A DNA stretch of 64,000 nt from Mycolicibacterium komanii (GCF_001050035.1 NZ_CVTA01000063.1:186001-250000); one strand, 5' to 3'; counted from the stretch's first letter, positions 33,162 to 43,265 are shown. The notes: a model not told the origin generated them from the letters alone. Translations and numbers: made by a program.

Positions 33162-34274
33162 TCAGCCCTCGGGCGGTGCGGTCGCCGCGACGCTCACCGC
33201 CGGTTGCTTCGACGCGTTCTTCATCTGGTCGAACAGGTCGACGTAGTACGGCAGACATTCGGCCATCGCCTGTTCGGTGGTGAACAGTGGCCGGTAGCCC
33301 AGGTCGCGCTCGGCCTTGGCGATCGAGAAGTAGTTGTCGAGGTAAAGGCGTTCCACGCCAAGGGGTTCGATCATCGGCTTGGGGATCCCGAGCCGGAAGT
33401 GCAGCCACTGCCAGACGGTCATCGCAAGCCAGACCAGGCGGCCGGGGACTCGGATCTTCGGGTAGCGCCTACCGCACGCCTCGACGACGGGCCTGGAGAA
33501 CTCGAACATGTTGATCGGTTCGCCGTCATTGACAAAGTACGCCTGCCCCGGTGCGCTGCCACCCGGAACGAGATGCTGGGCGGCGAGGATGAAACCGTGA
33601 ATCAGGTTGTGCACGTAGGAGTTGTCGAGTTTGACGTTCTTGCTTCCGACCAAGACCTTGACGTGCCCGGCCAGTACGCTCTCGAAAACCTTGCGGAACA
33701 TCGTCTGGTCCCCGCGACCCCAGATGCCGCTCGGTCGGATCGAGCAGGTGAGCAGTCCGTCGACCCCGTTGGCGGCCAGCGCGAACTTCTCCGCGGCCAC
33801 CTTGGTCTCGGTGTACAGGTCGTTGAATCGCTCGGTGTACGGCAGGGTTTCGTTGCCACCGGAGATGCGCTTGCCGCCCATCACGACGCTGTTCGACGCC
33901 GTGTAGACGAACCGCTTCACTCCGGCGGCGCGGGCGGCGCGCACGAGATTCTCGGTGCCGGTGACGTTGATCGCGAAGCTGCGCTTGCGGTACTCGTCGG
34001 TGACCGACGCGCCGCCCATCAGGTCGATGATCGCGGCCGTGTGGAACACGGTGTCGATGCCGGCGACGGCCGCCGCCACCTGCTCGGCATCGCAGATGTC
34101 GCCTTCGACGACCTCGAGTCCGGGCTGCGCGGGCAGCGGGGAAGGGGCGCGGTCGAAGGAGCGGACCCGGTGGCCGCGGTTGAGCAGTTCGGTCACGAGG
34201 TTGGCGCCGACGAATCCGGACCCGCCCGTGACGAGTACCCCGCCCAGTTCGGTGGTCAGCGTTGAGTCACCCAT
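33162..34274 (-). CDS. 3beta-hydroxysteroid dehydrogenase / cholesterol dehydrogenase
   Basis: A 370-residue extended SDR. The NAD-binding TGGSGFVGA is at residues 16-24, and Tyr154 and Lys158 form the YxxxK catalytic pair. From memory it corresponds to M. tuberculosis Rv1106c, which oxidises the 3beta-hydroxyl of cholesterol and isomerises the double bond to give cholestenone, an early step of sterol catabolism. A hydrophobic stretch near residues 285-300 may associate with membrane. The ATG at 34274 has a -10 TACTCT 7 bases upstream and a perfect KstR-type box just beyond, so the message is probably leaderless and sterol-inducible. Confidence 0.93.
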   Translation of the reverse strand: MGDSTLTTELGGVLVTGGSGFVGANLVTELLNRGHRVRSFDRAPSPLPAQPGLEVVEGDICDAEQVAAAVAGIDTVFHTAAIIDLMGGASVTDEYRKRSFAINVTGTENLVRAARAAGVKRFVYTASNSVVMGGKRISGGNETLPYTERFNDLYTETKVAAEKFALAANGVDGLLTCSIRPSGIWGRGDQTMFRKVFESVLAGHVKVLVGSKNVKLDNSYVHNLIHGFILAAQHLVPGGSAPGQAYFVNDGEPINMFEFSRPVVEACGRRYPKIRVPGRLVWLAMTVWQWLHFRLGIPKPMIEPLGVERLYLDNYFSIAKAERDLGYRPLFTTEQAMAECLPYYVDLFDQMKNASKQPAVSVAATAPPEG

Positions 34275-34281
34275 GGCGAGC

Positions 34282-34287
34282 AGAGTA
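34282..34287 (-). promoter_or_regulatory. -10 element for the 3beta-HSD gene
   Basis: TACTCT on the minus strand fits TANNNT and is separated from the ATG by 7 bases. Confidence 0.5.
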
Positions 34288-34289
34288 AC

Positions 34290-34303
34290 TGAAACGTGTT
34301 ACA
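34290..34303. promoter_or_regulatory. KstR-type operator upstream of 3beta-HSD
   Basis: TGAAACGTGTTACA matches every fixed position of the KstR consensus TNNAACNNGTTNNA. It lies two bases upstream of the -10 element of the 3beta-HSD promoter, within the -10/-35 spacer, where a bound repressor would block RNA polymerase. Confidence 0.72.
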
Positions 34304-34337
34304 GTTTCGACCCCTCGTGCGACATTTGATTGCTTTG

Positions 34338-34550
34338 TCAACTTTCATCGGCGTCTCTGGCCGCCAGCACGTCCTCGATGCGCTTACGAGCTCCAGCTAA
34401 ATGCTCTTCGCAACGTTTAGCCAGCTCTTCGCCGCGTTCCCACAGCTTCAGCGACGAGTCGAGATCGAGGCCGCCCTGTTCGAGCTGTTGAACCACCGCG
34501 ACCAGTTCTTCCCGCGCTTCCTCATACCCCAGTTCACTAATGGGCTTCAT
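34338..34550 (-). CDS. xseB: Exodeoxyribonuclease VII small subunit
   Basis: A 70-residue protein with the expected two-helix coiled coil of XseB ([20 protein letters not shown], then [18 protein letters not shown]). It binds several copies per XseA to form exonuclease VII, which degrades single-stranded DNA from both ends in repair. Its ATG overlaps the xseA stop by 4 bases (ATGA), giving translational coupling. The length is normal for the family. It lies upstream of the 3beta-HSD gene on the same strand but is separated from it by the KstR box and a promoter. Confidence 0.93.
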   Translation of the reverse strand: MKPISELGYEEAREELVAVVQQLEQGGLDLDSSLKLWERGEELAKRCEEHLAGARKRIEDVLAARDADES

Positions 34551-35785
34551 TTCTCTGCCCCTTCCGGTCCCTCGCTGATCGCGGTGATCGCCCCGTCGGC
34601 CACCCGCACGCGCAATTGCACACCCTTCGCGGCGTCGGCGGTGGTGCGCAGCACCTGGGCGTCGGGCATCGTCTGCACGACCGCGTAGCCCCGCGCCAGC
34701 GTCGCCGCCGGACCCAGTGTGCTCAGCCGCGCCGACAGATGTTCGATGCGATCGGTCTCGGTGGCCACCAGTCGCGTGACGTCCCGGCGGGCGGTGATGC
34801 ACAGACGATCGACCTCCTCGGCGCGGGCGGTGACCGCGGCCAACGGCTGCGCCAGCACGGGTCTGCTGCGCAACTGATCCAGGGCGTGCTGTTCGCGGGT
34901 GACCCAGTTGCGCAGCGCGTTGCCACCTCGCCGGCACAGGTCGGTGATGTACGCCTGCTCGGCGGCGGCGTCGGGGACGATGCGCTTGGCCGCGTCGGTC
35001 GGCGTGGCGGCGCGCAGGTCGGCGACCAGGTCGCACAGCGGGTTGTCGGGTTCGTGGCCGATCGCGCTGACCACCGGTGTCGTGCACTTGGCGATCTCGC
35101 GGCACAGCGTTTCGTCGTAGAAGGGCAGCAGGTCCTCGACGCTGCCGCCGCCGCGGGCGATGACGATCACGTCGACGTCGGGGTCGGTGTCGAGCCCGCG
35201 CAGCGCCTCGACCACCTGGGGCACCGTGTTGGGGCCCTGCACGGCGGTGTTGCGCACCGCGAATCGCACCGCGGGCCAGCGATTGGTGGCCACCGAGATG
35301 ACGTCGTGTTCGGCGTGACTGCCGCGGCTGGTGATGAGCCCGATAGTGTTCGGCAGGAACGGGATCGGTCGCTTGAGCCGCGGGTCGAAGAGCCCCTCGG
35401 CGTGCAGCAGCTGACGCAGGCGTTCGATGCGCGCGAGCAGCTCACCGACGCCGACCGCGCGAATCTGGTTGACCCGCAACGAGAACGACCCTCTGCCGAC
35501 GAAGAAGTTCGGCCGTCCCAGCATGACGACGCGGGTGCCCTCGGTGAGCTTCACCGGCGCGTTGAGCACCAGCTCGCGCGGGCAGGTGATCGACAACGAC
35601 ATGTCGACCGACGGATCGCGCAGCGTGATGTAGGCGGTGCCGGAGTTGGGTCGCGTCGACAGCTGGGCGACCTGTCCCTCGACCCAGACCGTTCCCAGTC
35701 GCTCGATCCAGTCCTTGATCTTCATCGAGACGGAGCGGACCGGAAACGGATTCTCCGGTGACTGGCCCTGCTCGGCGTCGGTCAT
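34547..35785 (-). CDS. xseA: Exodeoxyribonuclease VII large subunit
   Basis: A 412-residue XseA. The N-terminal OB-fold (residues about 18-115, with [12 protein letters not shown]) binds single-stranded DNA. The central catalytic domain carries [14 protein letters not shown], the [13 protein letters not shown] block and [11 protein letters not shown], followed by a C-terminal coiled-coil region that binds XseB. It forms exonuclease VII with the next gene. The ATG at 35785 gives the normal length; a longer open frame would overlap the upstream gene. The lipid-droplet-type gene ends 22 bases before it on the same strand, so they are likely co-transcribed. Confidence 0.95.
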   Translation of the reverse strand: MTDAEQGQSPENPFPVRSVSMKIKDWIERLGTVWVEGQVAQLSTRPNSGTAYITLRDPSVDMSLSITCPRELVLNAPVKLTEGTRVVMLGRPNFFVGRGSFSLRVNQIRAVGVGELLARIERLRQLLHAEGLFDPRLKRPIPFLPNTIGLITSRGSHAEHDVISVATNRWPAVRFAVRNTAVQGPNTVPQVVEALRGLDTDPDVDVIVIARGGGSVEDLLPFYDETLCREIAKCTTPVVSAIGHEPDNPLCDLVADLRAATPTDAAKRIVPDAAAEQAYITDLCRRGGNALRNWVTREQHALDQLRSRPVLAQPLAAVTARAEEVDRLCITARRDVTRLVATETDRIEHLSARLSTLGPAATLARGYAVVQTMPDAQVLRTTADAAKGVQLRVRVADGAITAISEGPEGAEK

Positions 35786-35807
35786 ATTCCCAGCCCCGCT
35801 GGGGTCG

Positions 35808-36377
35808 TCACTTCGCGGACGCGCGGGTGATCCTGTTGGCGAGCAGCGTCTGGAACGGCGCGCGGCCCTTGGTGGCCTCCTCGTAGGCCAGCAGCGCCTC
35901 GAGGTCGGCAACGCGCAGCGTGTTCAACCGCGCCCGCAGCTGGGCCAGCGTCAGCGACTCGTAGTCGAGCTCGCTGACGATCTCGGGGGCCTCACCGATC
36001 GCCAGGCCCGCGTCCTCGCCATTGCGGTCGGCGGCCGCCTGCGGGTCAGCGTTGCTGAACAGCGCGAACCTGCCCTCGGTCATCCGTTCGCCGTCGCCGG
36101 CCGTTGCCGCGCCGTCGGCGCCCGAATCGTCGAGGTCCTCGTCGAAGGTGGCCCACTCGGGCTGCTCGTCCTTGGGCGGGAAGATCGACTCGAGCGTCTC
36201 GTCACCCTTGTTCACCAGGTCGGCGACGTCCTGCTGGACCTTCATCACCAGGTGCGCGAGCGAACTGACCACGGTCATCGGGTACATCAGGATGGTCTGG
36301 GGCAGCTTGCGGGTTTCCTCGATGGCGGTTACCGCCGCGCCAACCAGCAGACGGACCCCATACGGTGCGGTTGCCAT
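35808..36377 (-). CDS. Lipid droplet-associated protein (Rv1109c-like)
   Basis: A 189-residue protein that, from memory, matches M. tuberculosis Rv1109c at both ends ([14 protein letters not shown] and [13 protein letters not shown]). A conserved N-terminal amphipathic/hydrophobic region is followed by a variable acidic linker (residues about 80-130) and a C-terminal SAP-like helix-turn ([21 protein letters not shown]). Such homologues have been found on mycobacterial lipid droplets. The linker differs from the tubercle protein and the whole is about 20 residues shorter. The ATG at 36377 was preferred to a GTG at 36383 because of the conserved start. Confidence 0.85.
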   Translation of the reverse strand: MATAPYGVRLLVGAAVTAIEETRKLPQTILMYPMTVVSSLAHLVMKVQQDVADLVNKGDETLESIFPPKDEQPEWATFDEDLDDSGADGAATAGDGERMTEGRFALFSNADPQAAADRNGEDAGLAIGEAPEIVSELDYESLTLAQLRARLNTLRVADLEALLAYEEATKGRAPFQTLLANRITRASAK

Positions 36378-36437
36378 GGCCACAGCCTACGGGCGACTTC
36401 TCGGCTGGGAGGAAGGGCCTTGGAACGGCACTGTGCG

Positions 36438-36443
36438 TACCCT
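36438..36443 (+). promoter_or_regulatory. -10 element for ispH
   Basis: TACCCT fits TANNNT and ends 7 bases before the ATG at 36451, again a leaderless arrangement and a support for that start. Confidence 0.45.
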
Positions 36444-36450
36444 GGGTGTC

Positions 36451-37452
36451 ATGCCGCCGACAATCAACATGGGGATTCCGGGCGCCTCGAGCTCGGTCGC
36501 CGGTGGCGTGACCGGTAAACGCGTGCTGCTGGCCGAACCGCGGGGGTACTGCGCTGGGGTGGATCGCGCCGTCGAGACCGTCGAGCGCGCGCTGGAGAAG
36601 CACGGCGCCCCGGTCTACGTGCGTCACGAGATCGTGCACAACCGGCATGTCGTCGAGACGCTGGCCAAGGCGGGCGCCGTTTTCGTCGACGAGACCGACG
36701 AGGTGCCCGAGGGCGCGATCGTGGTGTTCTCCGCCCACGGCGTGGCGCCGACCGTGCACCAGACCGCCAAGGAGCGCGACCTCAAGGTCATCGACGCGAC
36801 GTGCCCGCTGGTCACCAAGGTCCACAACGAGGCCAAGCGGTTCGCCAGGGACGACTACGACATCCTGCTGATCGGCCACGAGGGTCATGAGGAGGTCGTC
36901 GGCACCGCCGGTGAGGCCCCCGACCACGTGCAGCTCGTCGACGGGCCGGACTCCGTCGACAACGTCACCGTGCGCGACGAGAGCAAGGTCATCTGGCTGT
37001 CGCAGACCACGCTCAGCGTCGACGAGACCATGGAGACCGTGCGCCGGCTGCGGGAGAAGTTTCCGACGCTGCAGGACCCGCCGAGCGACGACATCTGTTA
37101 CGCCACCCAGAACCGCCAGGTCGCGGTCAAGGCGATGGCTCCCGAATGCGAGCTGGTGATCGTCGTCGGTTCCCGCAACTCGTCGAACTCCGTGCGCCTG
37201 GTCGAGGTCGCGCTGGGCGCCGGGTCCGACGCAGCCCACCTGGTCGACTACGCCGACGACATCGATCCCGCATGGCTCGACGGCGTGACGACCGTCGGCG
37301 TCACCTCCGGCGCCTCGGTGCCCGAGATCCTGGTGCGCGGCGTGCTGGAGCGGCTGGCCGACTACGGCTACGACACCGTACAGCCGGTGACGACGGCCAA
37401 CGAGACGCTTGTGTTCGCGTTGCCGAGGGAGATCCGCCCCGCGCGCGCGTAA
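36451..37452 (+). CDS. ispH: 4-hydroxy-3-methylbut-2-enyl diphosphate reductase
   Basis: A 333-residue IspH (LytB), the last enzyme of the MEP pathway, reductively dehydroxylating HMBPP to IPP and DMAPP. Cys34 (GYCAGV), Cys118 (ATCPLV) and Cys216 (DICYATQ) ligate the 4Fe-4S cluster. The EIVHNRHVV and FSAHGVAP segments supply substrate-binding histidines. From memory it corresponds to LytB2 (Rv1110). IPP and DMAPP made here feed the short-chain Z-prenyl synthase elsewhere in this window. The ATG at 36451 begins the conserved MxPTxxMGIPGAS N-terminus. Confidence 0.96.
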   Translation: MPPTINMGIPGASSSVAGGVTGKRVLLAEPRGYCAGVDRAVETVERALEKHGAPVYVRHEIVHNRHVVETLAKAGAVFVDETDEVPEGAIVVFSAHGVAPTVHQTAKERDLKVIDATCPLVTKVHNEAKRFARDDYDILLIGHEGHEEVVGTAGEAPDHVQLVDGPDSVDNVTVRDESKVIWLSQTTLSVDETMETVRRLREKFPTLQDPPSDDICYATQNRQVAVKAMAPECELVIVVGSRNSSNSVRLVEVALGAGSDAAHLVDYADDIDPAWLDGVTTVGVTSGASVPEILVRGVLERLADYGYDTVQPVTTANETLVFALPREIRPARA

Positions 37453-37463
37453 CGTCATCGAGC

Positions 37464-39257
37464 GTGCACTCGACGCGAAAATCGTTGGTAAATCTCGCCG
37501 TAGCCGCACGCTCGCTGTTGGTGCTGGGGCTGATACTGGTCGCCGCGGGTTGCTCGAACGCCGAAGACCGCCTGAACACCGCGGTGCGGTCGTTCGCTGA
37601 GGCGTTGTCGAAGGGCGACGCCACCGCCGCCGCGGCCGTCACGACCGACTCCGCTGATGCGGCGGAGACGCTGACGAAGCTCTTCGAAAGCCTCGGCACC
37701 GACCTACAGGTCGAGGTGGCGTCGGTGCAGCACAACGACGACGGGCCCTCGACCTTCAGCCTCGACACCACCTGGAAGTTCCGCGACGGCGCGACCGAGT
37801 GGGCCTATACGACGAACGGGACCGCAACCGCGTCGGGCGACGACGTCAAGATCGACTGGGCGCCGGCGACCGTGGCTGCCGGCCTCGACGAGGGGTCGCT
37901 GTCCTACAGCACGCTCACGCCCGAACCGGACGCACGGGTTCTGGACCGCACCGGCGCGGAGTTGCTCACCCAGCACATCGTCACGCTGGTCAACCTGTCA
38001 CCGGGCGCGGACGTGAATGCCGTTGCCGCGCTGCTCAATCCGATCGCGCCGGGAATCACCGGTGAGTCGCTGCGCGCGGACCTCGACGCGGCGGGCGGCA
38101 AATCGGTCACCGCGGTCACGCTGCGCCAGGAAGACCTCGCGCCGATCGAGGGGCAGCTGTCCGCGCTGCCGAACGTCACGCTCGCGCCGCAGACGCGGCT
38201 GCTGGCGACCGACAAGGAGCTCACGTCGCCGACCCTGGCCGGGCTGGCCGAACTGTGGCAACAGCGCACCGACGAGGCCGCTGGATGGGCGGTCAGCGTG
38301 CAGACGCGCACGGGACCGCGTCGGGTCGGCGGACAGGACGCCAAGCCCGTCGGTGACATCGCAAGCACGCTCGACATCGGGATGCTGCGGGCCGCCGAAG
38401 AAGCGCTGGCGCCGCTGCCCACGCCGGCGGCGCTGGTGGCGATCCAGCCGTCCACCGGAAACCTGATGGCCGTCGCGCAGAACGCGCCCGCAGACGCGCA
38501 GGGGCCGATCGCGCTGACGGGCCTCTATCCGCCCGGTTCGACGTTCAAGACGGTGACGGTGTCGGCCGCGCTGCAGGCCGGCCAGGTGACACCGGACAGC
38601 ATCGTCGCCTGTCCCGCGACCGAGAACATCGAGGGCAGACAGATCCCCAACGACGACAACTTCGACCTCGGCGACGTGCCGCTGCATACCGCGTTCGCTC
38701 GCTCGTGCAACACCACCATGGGCCGACTGGCGGTGAACCTGCCGCCGGACGCGCTGACCGAGGCGGCCGCGCAACTCGGCCTCGGCATCGACTACACCGC
38801 GCCCGGTATGACGACCGTCACGGGAAAGGTGCCGGAGGCCGACACGGCGGCCCTGCGCGTGGAGGAGGGGATCGGCCAGGGCCAGGTCACCGCGTCGCCG
38901 TTCGGAATGGCGCTGGTGGCCGCCGCTCTCGCACGGGGTTCGGCACCGGCACCGGCCATCGTCGAGGGGCAACCCGGCAAACCCGACCGCACGCCCGATC
39001 CGGTGCCGCCGGCCGTCGCCGAGCAGGTCCGGTCGATGATGCGCGAAACCGTCACCGGCGGAACCGCCCAGCAGCTGCAGGACATCCCCGGCATGCTCGG
39101 CAAGACCGGCACCGCCGAGTACATCGACGACACCCATGCACACGGCTGGTTCGTCGGCATCGACGGCGATCTGGCGCTGGCGGTGTTCGTCAGCGATGCG
39201 GGCAGTTCCGCTCCGGCGGTCGACGCCGCGGGACGCTTCCTGCGCGCCGGAGGCTAG
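37464..39257 (+). CDS. Penicillin-binding lipoprotein (class B-type transpeptidase)
   Basis: A 597-residue protein with a lipoprotein signal ending in VAAGC (Cys30). A MecA_N/NTF2-like domain (about 36-140) is followed by a dimerisation region and a transpeptidase domain with STFK (Ser359-Lys362), SCN (414-416) and KTG (547-549). It would cross-link peptidoglycan outside the membrane. It resembles, from memory, M. tuberculosis Rv2864c (PBP-lipo), although that gene is elsewhere, so this is probably a paralogue. The GTG start is 11 bases after ispH. The stop overlaps the convergent gene's stop by 3-4 bases. Confidence 0.9.
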   Translation: MHSTRKSLVNLAVAARSLLVLGLILVAAGCSNAEDRLNTAVRSFAEALSKGDATAAAAVTTDSADAAETLTKLFESLGTDLQVEVASVQHNDDGPSTFSLDTTWKFRDGATEWAYTTNGTATASGDDVKIDWAPATVAAGLDEGSLSYSTLTPEPDARVLDRTGAELLTQHIVTLVNLSPGADVNAVAALLNPIAPGITGESLRADLDAAGGKSVTAVTLRQEDLAPIEGQLSALPNVTLAPQTRLLATDKELTSPTLAGLAELWQQRTDEAAGWAVSVQTRTGPRRVGGQDAKPVGDIASTLDIGMLRAAEEALAPLPTPAALVAIQPSTGNLMAVAQNAPADAQGPIALTGLYPPGSTFKTVTVSAALQAGQVTPDSIVACPATENIEGRQIPNDDNFDLGDVPLHTAFARSCNTTMGRLAVNLPPDALTEAAAQLGLGIDYTAPGMTTVTGKVPEADTAALRVEEGIGQGQVTASPFGMALVAAALARGSAPAPAIVEGQPGKPDRTPDPVPPAVAEQVRSMMRETVTGGTAQQLQDIPGMLGKTGTAEYIDDTHAHGWFVGIDGDLALAVFVSDAGSSAPAVDAAGRFLRAGG

Positions 39258-40372
39258 ATGTCGTACTCCCAGGAGTCGGCCTCGTAGCCCCGGGGTGCGC
39301 TGCGGCGGGTGCGGTACTCCGCGCGGTCTCCGGCTTCCTCACCGCGGTAACGCACGCGGGAGATCGGGTGATGGGTCCCGTTACCGTTCGTGGCGCCGTT
39401 GCGGCCGTGCGGCTCGCGAGGCTCGTAGTTGTCGAAGCGGCGACGACGTTCGGGGCGGTCGGCGGCCCGGTCGAAACCCCTGCGGTCGTGGCCCGCGCGG
39501 CGTTCGGACGGGGGAGGACCGGGCTGACGCGGGTTGGGTGTGCGAGGCCGGCGACGGGGTTCGGGCGCGCCGGACGGCTCGGCGTGTCTGCCGGAGCGAG
39601 CGCGCCGCGGACGCTCGACGAGCGGGTCGATCGGCTCGACCTCGGGCGGCCGGACGTGGCGGGACCGCGACGTCGTGGTGCGCCTCGGCCGGCCGCTGCG
39701 ATCCGCCGTCGGCCTGCCGGCGCGCGACGCCGCCCTTTCCGTTCTGGCGGTCCGGCCGGCGCTCTGGGGACGCCTGCGGCGCGGTGGGGCGGCGACCTCG
39801 TCGTCCTCGTCACGGCGGCGCGAGGCGATCAGCGATTTGACCTTCGTCACAATCGCCGTCGCCGCGGTGGCCGCTGCCGTGGCGAGCGCGGGTTTCGGCG
39901 CCTCGGAGTCGTCGTCGGTCGAGGGGGCTGCGCGACGGGCCGACATCCCGATGTACCAGCGGCACATGCCGATCAGCAGGACCGCCGCCGAGGTGAAGAA
40001 CATCAGCGGGAAGCGTTCGATGAGGGGATAGCCGCAGTTGATCGCCAGATCCTTGAGCCCGGTGAACTGACCGCCGGTGAACAGGAAGTAGGAGCCCGGC
40101 ACGGTCACGAACAGGAGCAGCGGCGGCTGGATGACCGCGGTGAACACCGCCTGCTGCCGGACTGCCAGTACGGCAGCGAGGCAGCCCAGGACGTAGCAGG
40201 CGGCAAACACCGTGCTGAGTTCCTTGCTGCCCGATCCGGCGTCGAACGCGAACCCGATCGTCGTCGCGGTGATCGCGATCAACACAGCACCCCACCCGGG
40301 TACACCGGGAAGGTTGGGATGCGCGGAGCGGTGGTCGGCGACGACGGCCGACCGTGCGCGCTGTGCTGACAC
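39254..40372 (-). CDS. Membrane protein with long basic C-terminal tail (Rv1111c-like)
   Basis: A 372-residue protein. Residues about 25-160 hold four hydrophobic helices (GWGAVLIAITATTIGFAF, STVFAACYVLGCLAAVL, the PPLLLFVTVPGSYFLF region and RFPLMFFTSAAVLLIG). The last 200 residues are low-complexity, rich in Arg, Pro, Ser and Glu, probably disordered and cytosolic. From memory it matches Rv1111c, the neighbour of ispH and ychF, including VSAQRARSAV at the start and the ERFPLMFFTSAAVLLIG block. The function is unknown. The GTG at 40372 lies 84 bases from the divergent ychF start. Confidence 0.82.
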   Translation of the reverse strand: MSAQRARSAVVADHRSAHPNLPGVPGWGAVLIAITATTIGFAFDAGSGSKELSTVFAACYVLGCLAAVLAVRQQAVFTAVIQPPLLLFVTVPGSYFLFTGGQFTGLKDLAINCGYPLIERFPLMFFTSAAVLLIGMCRWYIGMSARRAAPSTDDDSEAPKPALATAAATAATAIVTKVKSLIASRRRDEDDEVAAPPRRRRPQSAGRTARTERAASRAGRPTADRSGRPRRTTTSRSRHVRPPEVEPIDPLVERPRRARSGRHAEPSGAPEPRRRPRTPNPRQPGPPPSERRAGHDRRGFDRAADRPERRRRFDNYEPREPHGRNGATNGNGTHHPISRVRYRGEEAGDRAEYRTRRSAPRGYEADSWEYDI

Positions 40373-40441
40373 AGGTAGACCGTACCGGCTTTCCCTCCGT
40401 GTGGCTGTCAGCGCGGTTCGGGCGTGCCCGTCACGGTCTCC

Positions 40442-40447
40442 TAGACT
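40442..40447 (+). promoter_or_regulatory. -10 element for ychF
   Basis: TAGACT fits TANNNT and lies 9 bases before the GTG at 40457, giving a leaderless or near-leaderless message. Confidence 0.45.
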
Positions 40448-40456
40448 CTGGACCCT

Positions 40457-41530
<1,074 letters not shown>

Positions 41531-41539
41531 ATCGACGGG

Positions 41540-41950
41540 TCAGTTGATGATCTCCCCGCGATCGTCGGCAGGGATCTTCGCGAGTCGTTCGCGCCACGCC
41601 TGAAGTTCCTCAGGGGTAAGCCGCGTCCAGTCGTGGACCTCCTCGATCACGCGCAGTGGCTCGCGGCTGCGATAAGAGCGGGTCGGATTGCCCGGGAACT
41701 TCTTGTCGGTGACGTTCGGATCGTCCTCGAACTCACCGGTCGGTTCGACGAGGTACACCCGCGGCGTGCCGTCGCCTGCCGCGAGCTCGGCCGCCAGCCC
41801 CGCACCGTCGCGCAGCGCCGTGAAATAGATGTGGTTCATCAGAATTTCGGGCCGGTAGTTGGACGGAAAGCCCGCGGTGAGCAGGTCTCCTGGCCTCAAG
41901 TCGGCCTTTGTCCCGTGGTAGAACGGACCCTTCTCCAACGCCGCGTTCAT
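41540..41950 (-). CDS. arr: Rifampicin ADP-ribosyltransferase
   Basis: A 136-residue Arr protein transferring ADP-ribose from NAD to the 23-hydroxyl of rifamycins, inactivating them. His12, Tyr42 and Asp77 fall at the positions of His19, Tyr49 and Asp84 of M. smegmatis Arr, which are needed for activity. The long conserved block EDDPNVTDKK and GNPTRSYR is present. It is slightly shorter at the N-terminus than the M. smegmatis enzyme. The gene is convergent with ychF (9-base gap) and sits in ordinary chromosomal context with no integron or transposon nearby, so it looks intrinsic. Confidence 0.93.
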   Translation of the reverse strand: MNAALEKGPFYHGTKADLRPGDLLTAGFPSNYRPEILMNHIYFTALRDGAGLAAELAAGDGTPRVYLVEPTGEFEDDPNVTDKKFPGNPTRSYRSREPLRVIEEVHDWTRLTPEELQAWRERLAKIPADDRGEIIN

Positions 41951-42012
41951 GTCTCGAGGCTACGTCCCCGCGGTCGAAGTCCTGCTCCAGGCGACGTGTC
42001 GGTGTGCGCGCT

Positions 42013-42018
42013 TAGCGT
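42013..42018 (+). promoter_or_regulatory. -10 element for VOC gene at 42025
   Basis: TAGCGT fits TANNNT and ends 6 bases before the ATG. Confidence 0.4.
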
Positions 42019-42024
42019 GCGGGC

Positions 42025-42444
42025 ATGAAATTTCTCTCCGTCCGCATCACCACCTCCGATGTACAGCGTCTCGTGTCGTTCTACGAGACGGTCACCGGTG
42101 TCGACGCCATGTGGGCCAACGAACTGTTCGCGGAGATCGCCACACCGGTCGGTGCGCTCGCCATCGGTAGCGACAAGACCGTTCCGCTGTTCGGCGTCGG
42201 TTCGGCCAAGCCGGCGGCGAACCTCAGCGCGATCGTCGAGTTCATCGTCGACGATGTAGACGCCGAATACGACCGTCTACGCGGAATTTTGGAGGATGTC
42301 GTCACCGAACCGACCACGATGCCGTGGGGCAACCGGGCACTGCTGTTCCGCGATCCCGATGGCAACCTCGTCAATTTGTTCACCCCGGTCAGCGCCGAGG
42401 CCCGTGCCAAATTCGGCGTTCCCGTGCCGCACCCCGCCGAATAA
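42025..42444 (+). CDS. VOC/glyoxalase-fold protein
   Basis: A 139-residue vicinal-oxygen-chelate fold protein. The paired beta-alpha-beta-beta-beta modules are visible: RITTSDVQRLVSFYE at the first helix, VEFIVDDVDAEYDRL at the second, and FRDPDGNLVNLFTP as the final metal-ligand region (the Glu ligand replaced by Asn here). Without clear metal ligands at all four positions it may be a binding or resistance protein of the bleomycin-resistance type rather than a glyoxalase. It starts a rightward run of small genes and has a leaderless-type -10. Confidence 0.82.
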   Translation: MKFLSVRITTSDVQRLVSFYETVTGVDAMWANELFAEIATPVGALAIGSDKTVPLFGVGSAKPAANLSAIVEFIVDDVDAEYDRLRGILEDVVTEPTTMPWGNRALLFRDPDGNLVNLFTPVSAEARAKFGVPVPHPAE

Positions 42445-42476
42445 GGTGAAACCATGCCTCGGAGACCCATCGAACG

Positions 42477-42875
42477 ATGAGTGAGCGCGACCTGTCGGAT
42501 GTCTACCGCGAATACCTGCGATGCCTGAACGAACGGCGATGGTCCGACCTCGGCGTCTACGTGGCAGATCGGCTGTCCTACAACGGAAAAGACATGACGC
42601 TCGCTGACTACCACGCCTTGCTAGAAGCAGACACCACCGCGACGCCGGATCTGCGGTACGACCCCGAAATCGTCCTCGTCGACGACCGGATGGTCGCCTG
42701 CCGCCTCTACTTCCGGTGCACCCCGCGGCAAACGTTCCTCGGGATCGAGCCGACGGGCGCCCGGGTTTCCTTCGCAGAACACGTGTTCTACCGCTTCGAA
42801 GCGCAGCGAATTGTCGAGGTGTGGTCGTTGATCGACAAAGACGCCGTCCGCGAGCAGATGCTTCGAAAGGCCTAG
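42477..42875 (+). CDS. SnoaL-like ester cyclase/NTF2-fold protein
   Basis: A 132-residue protein with the SnoaL-type pattern. An N-terminal helix pair (YREYLRCLNERRWSDLGVYV) is followed by a long beta-sheet with FRCTPRQTFLGIEPTGARVSFAEHVFYRF, as in the uncharacterised ester-cyclase branch of SnoaL. It may bind or act on a small hydrophobic molecule. The ATG is 32 bases after the VOC gene and follows GGAGACCC, so the two are likely co-transcribed. No catalytic assignment can be made with confidence. Confidence 0.78.
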   Translation: MSERDLSDVYREYLRCLNERRWSDLGVYVADRLSYNGKDMTLADYHALLEADTTATPDLRYDPEIVLVDDRMVACRLYFRCTPRQTFLGIEPTGARVSFAEHVFYRFEAQRIVEVWSLIDKDAVREQMLRKA

Positions 42876-42887
42876 CGGCTAAGGGGC

Positions 42888-42893
42888 TAGATT
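42888..42893 (+). promoter_or_regulatory. -10 element for DUF1801 gene
   Basis: TAGATT fits TANNNT and ends 6 bases before the ATG at 42900. Confidence 0.45.
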
Positions 42894-42899
42894 CGGCTC

Positions 42900-43265
42900 A
42901 TGTCCGAAGACTGGCGCGTAGACCGGGTCGACGAGATCCGGTCGTTGATCAAACAAGCCGAACCCGACGTCGTCGAGGAGATCAAGTGGCGTAAACCGTC
43001 GAACCCCGATGGCGTGCCTGCGTTCTCGCTGGACGGACTCATCTGCACCCTCGAGATGTACAAGGGCAAGGTCAAGGTGAACTTCGCCAAGGGTTCGTCC
43101 ATCGCCGACCCGAACAACCTGTTCAACGCGAGCCTGCACGCACCGGTGGGTCGGTCGATCGATCTACAGGAAGACGACGAGCTGGATCCCGAGAAGTTCA
43201 AGTCCCTCATCAACACGGCGGTCGAGGTCAACCGCAGCAACAAGGCGGCCAAGCGCCGCAAATGA
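42900..43265 (+). CDS. DUF1801 (YdhG-like) protein
   Basis: A 121-residue DUF1801 protein. RSLIKQAEPDVVEEIKWRKPS is the conserved opening helix and strand, and LEMYKGKVKVNFAKGSSI the central sheet. The C-terminus is Lys/Arg-rich (NKAAKRRK). Some family members have been linked to iron-transport-like folds, but the function is unknown. It overlaps the following GNAT gene by 4 bases (ATGA) and has its own leaderless-type -10 element, so these two form a transcription unit. Confidence 0.82.
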   Translation: MSEDWRVDRVDEIRSLIKQAEPDVVEEIKWRKPSNPDGVPAFSLDGLICTLEMYKGKVKVNFAKGSSIADPNNLFNASLHAPVGRSIDLQEDDELDPEKFKSLINTAVEVNRSNKAAKRRK

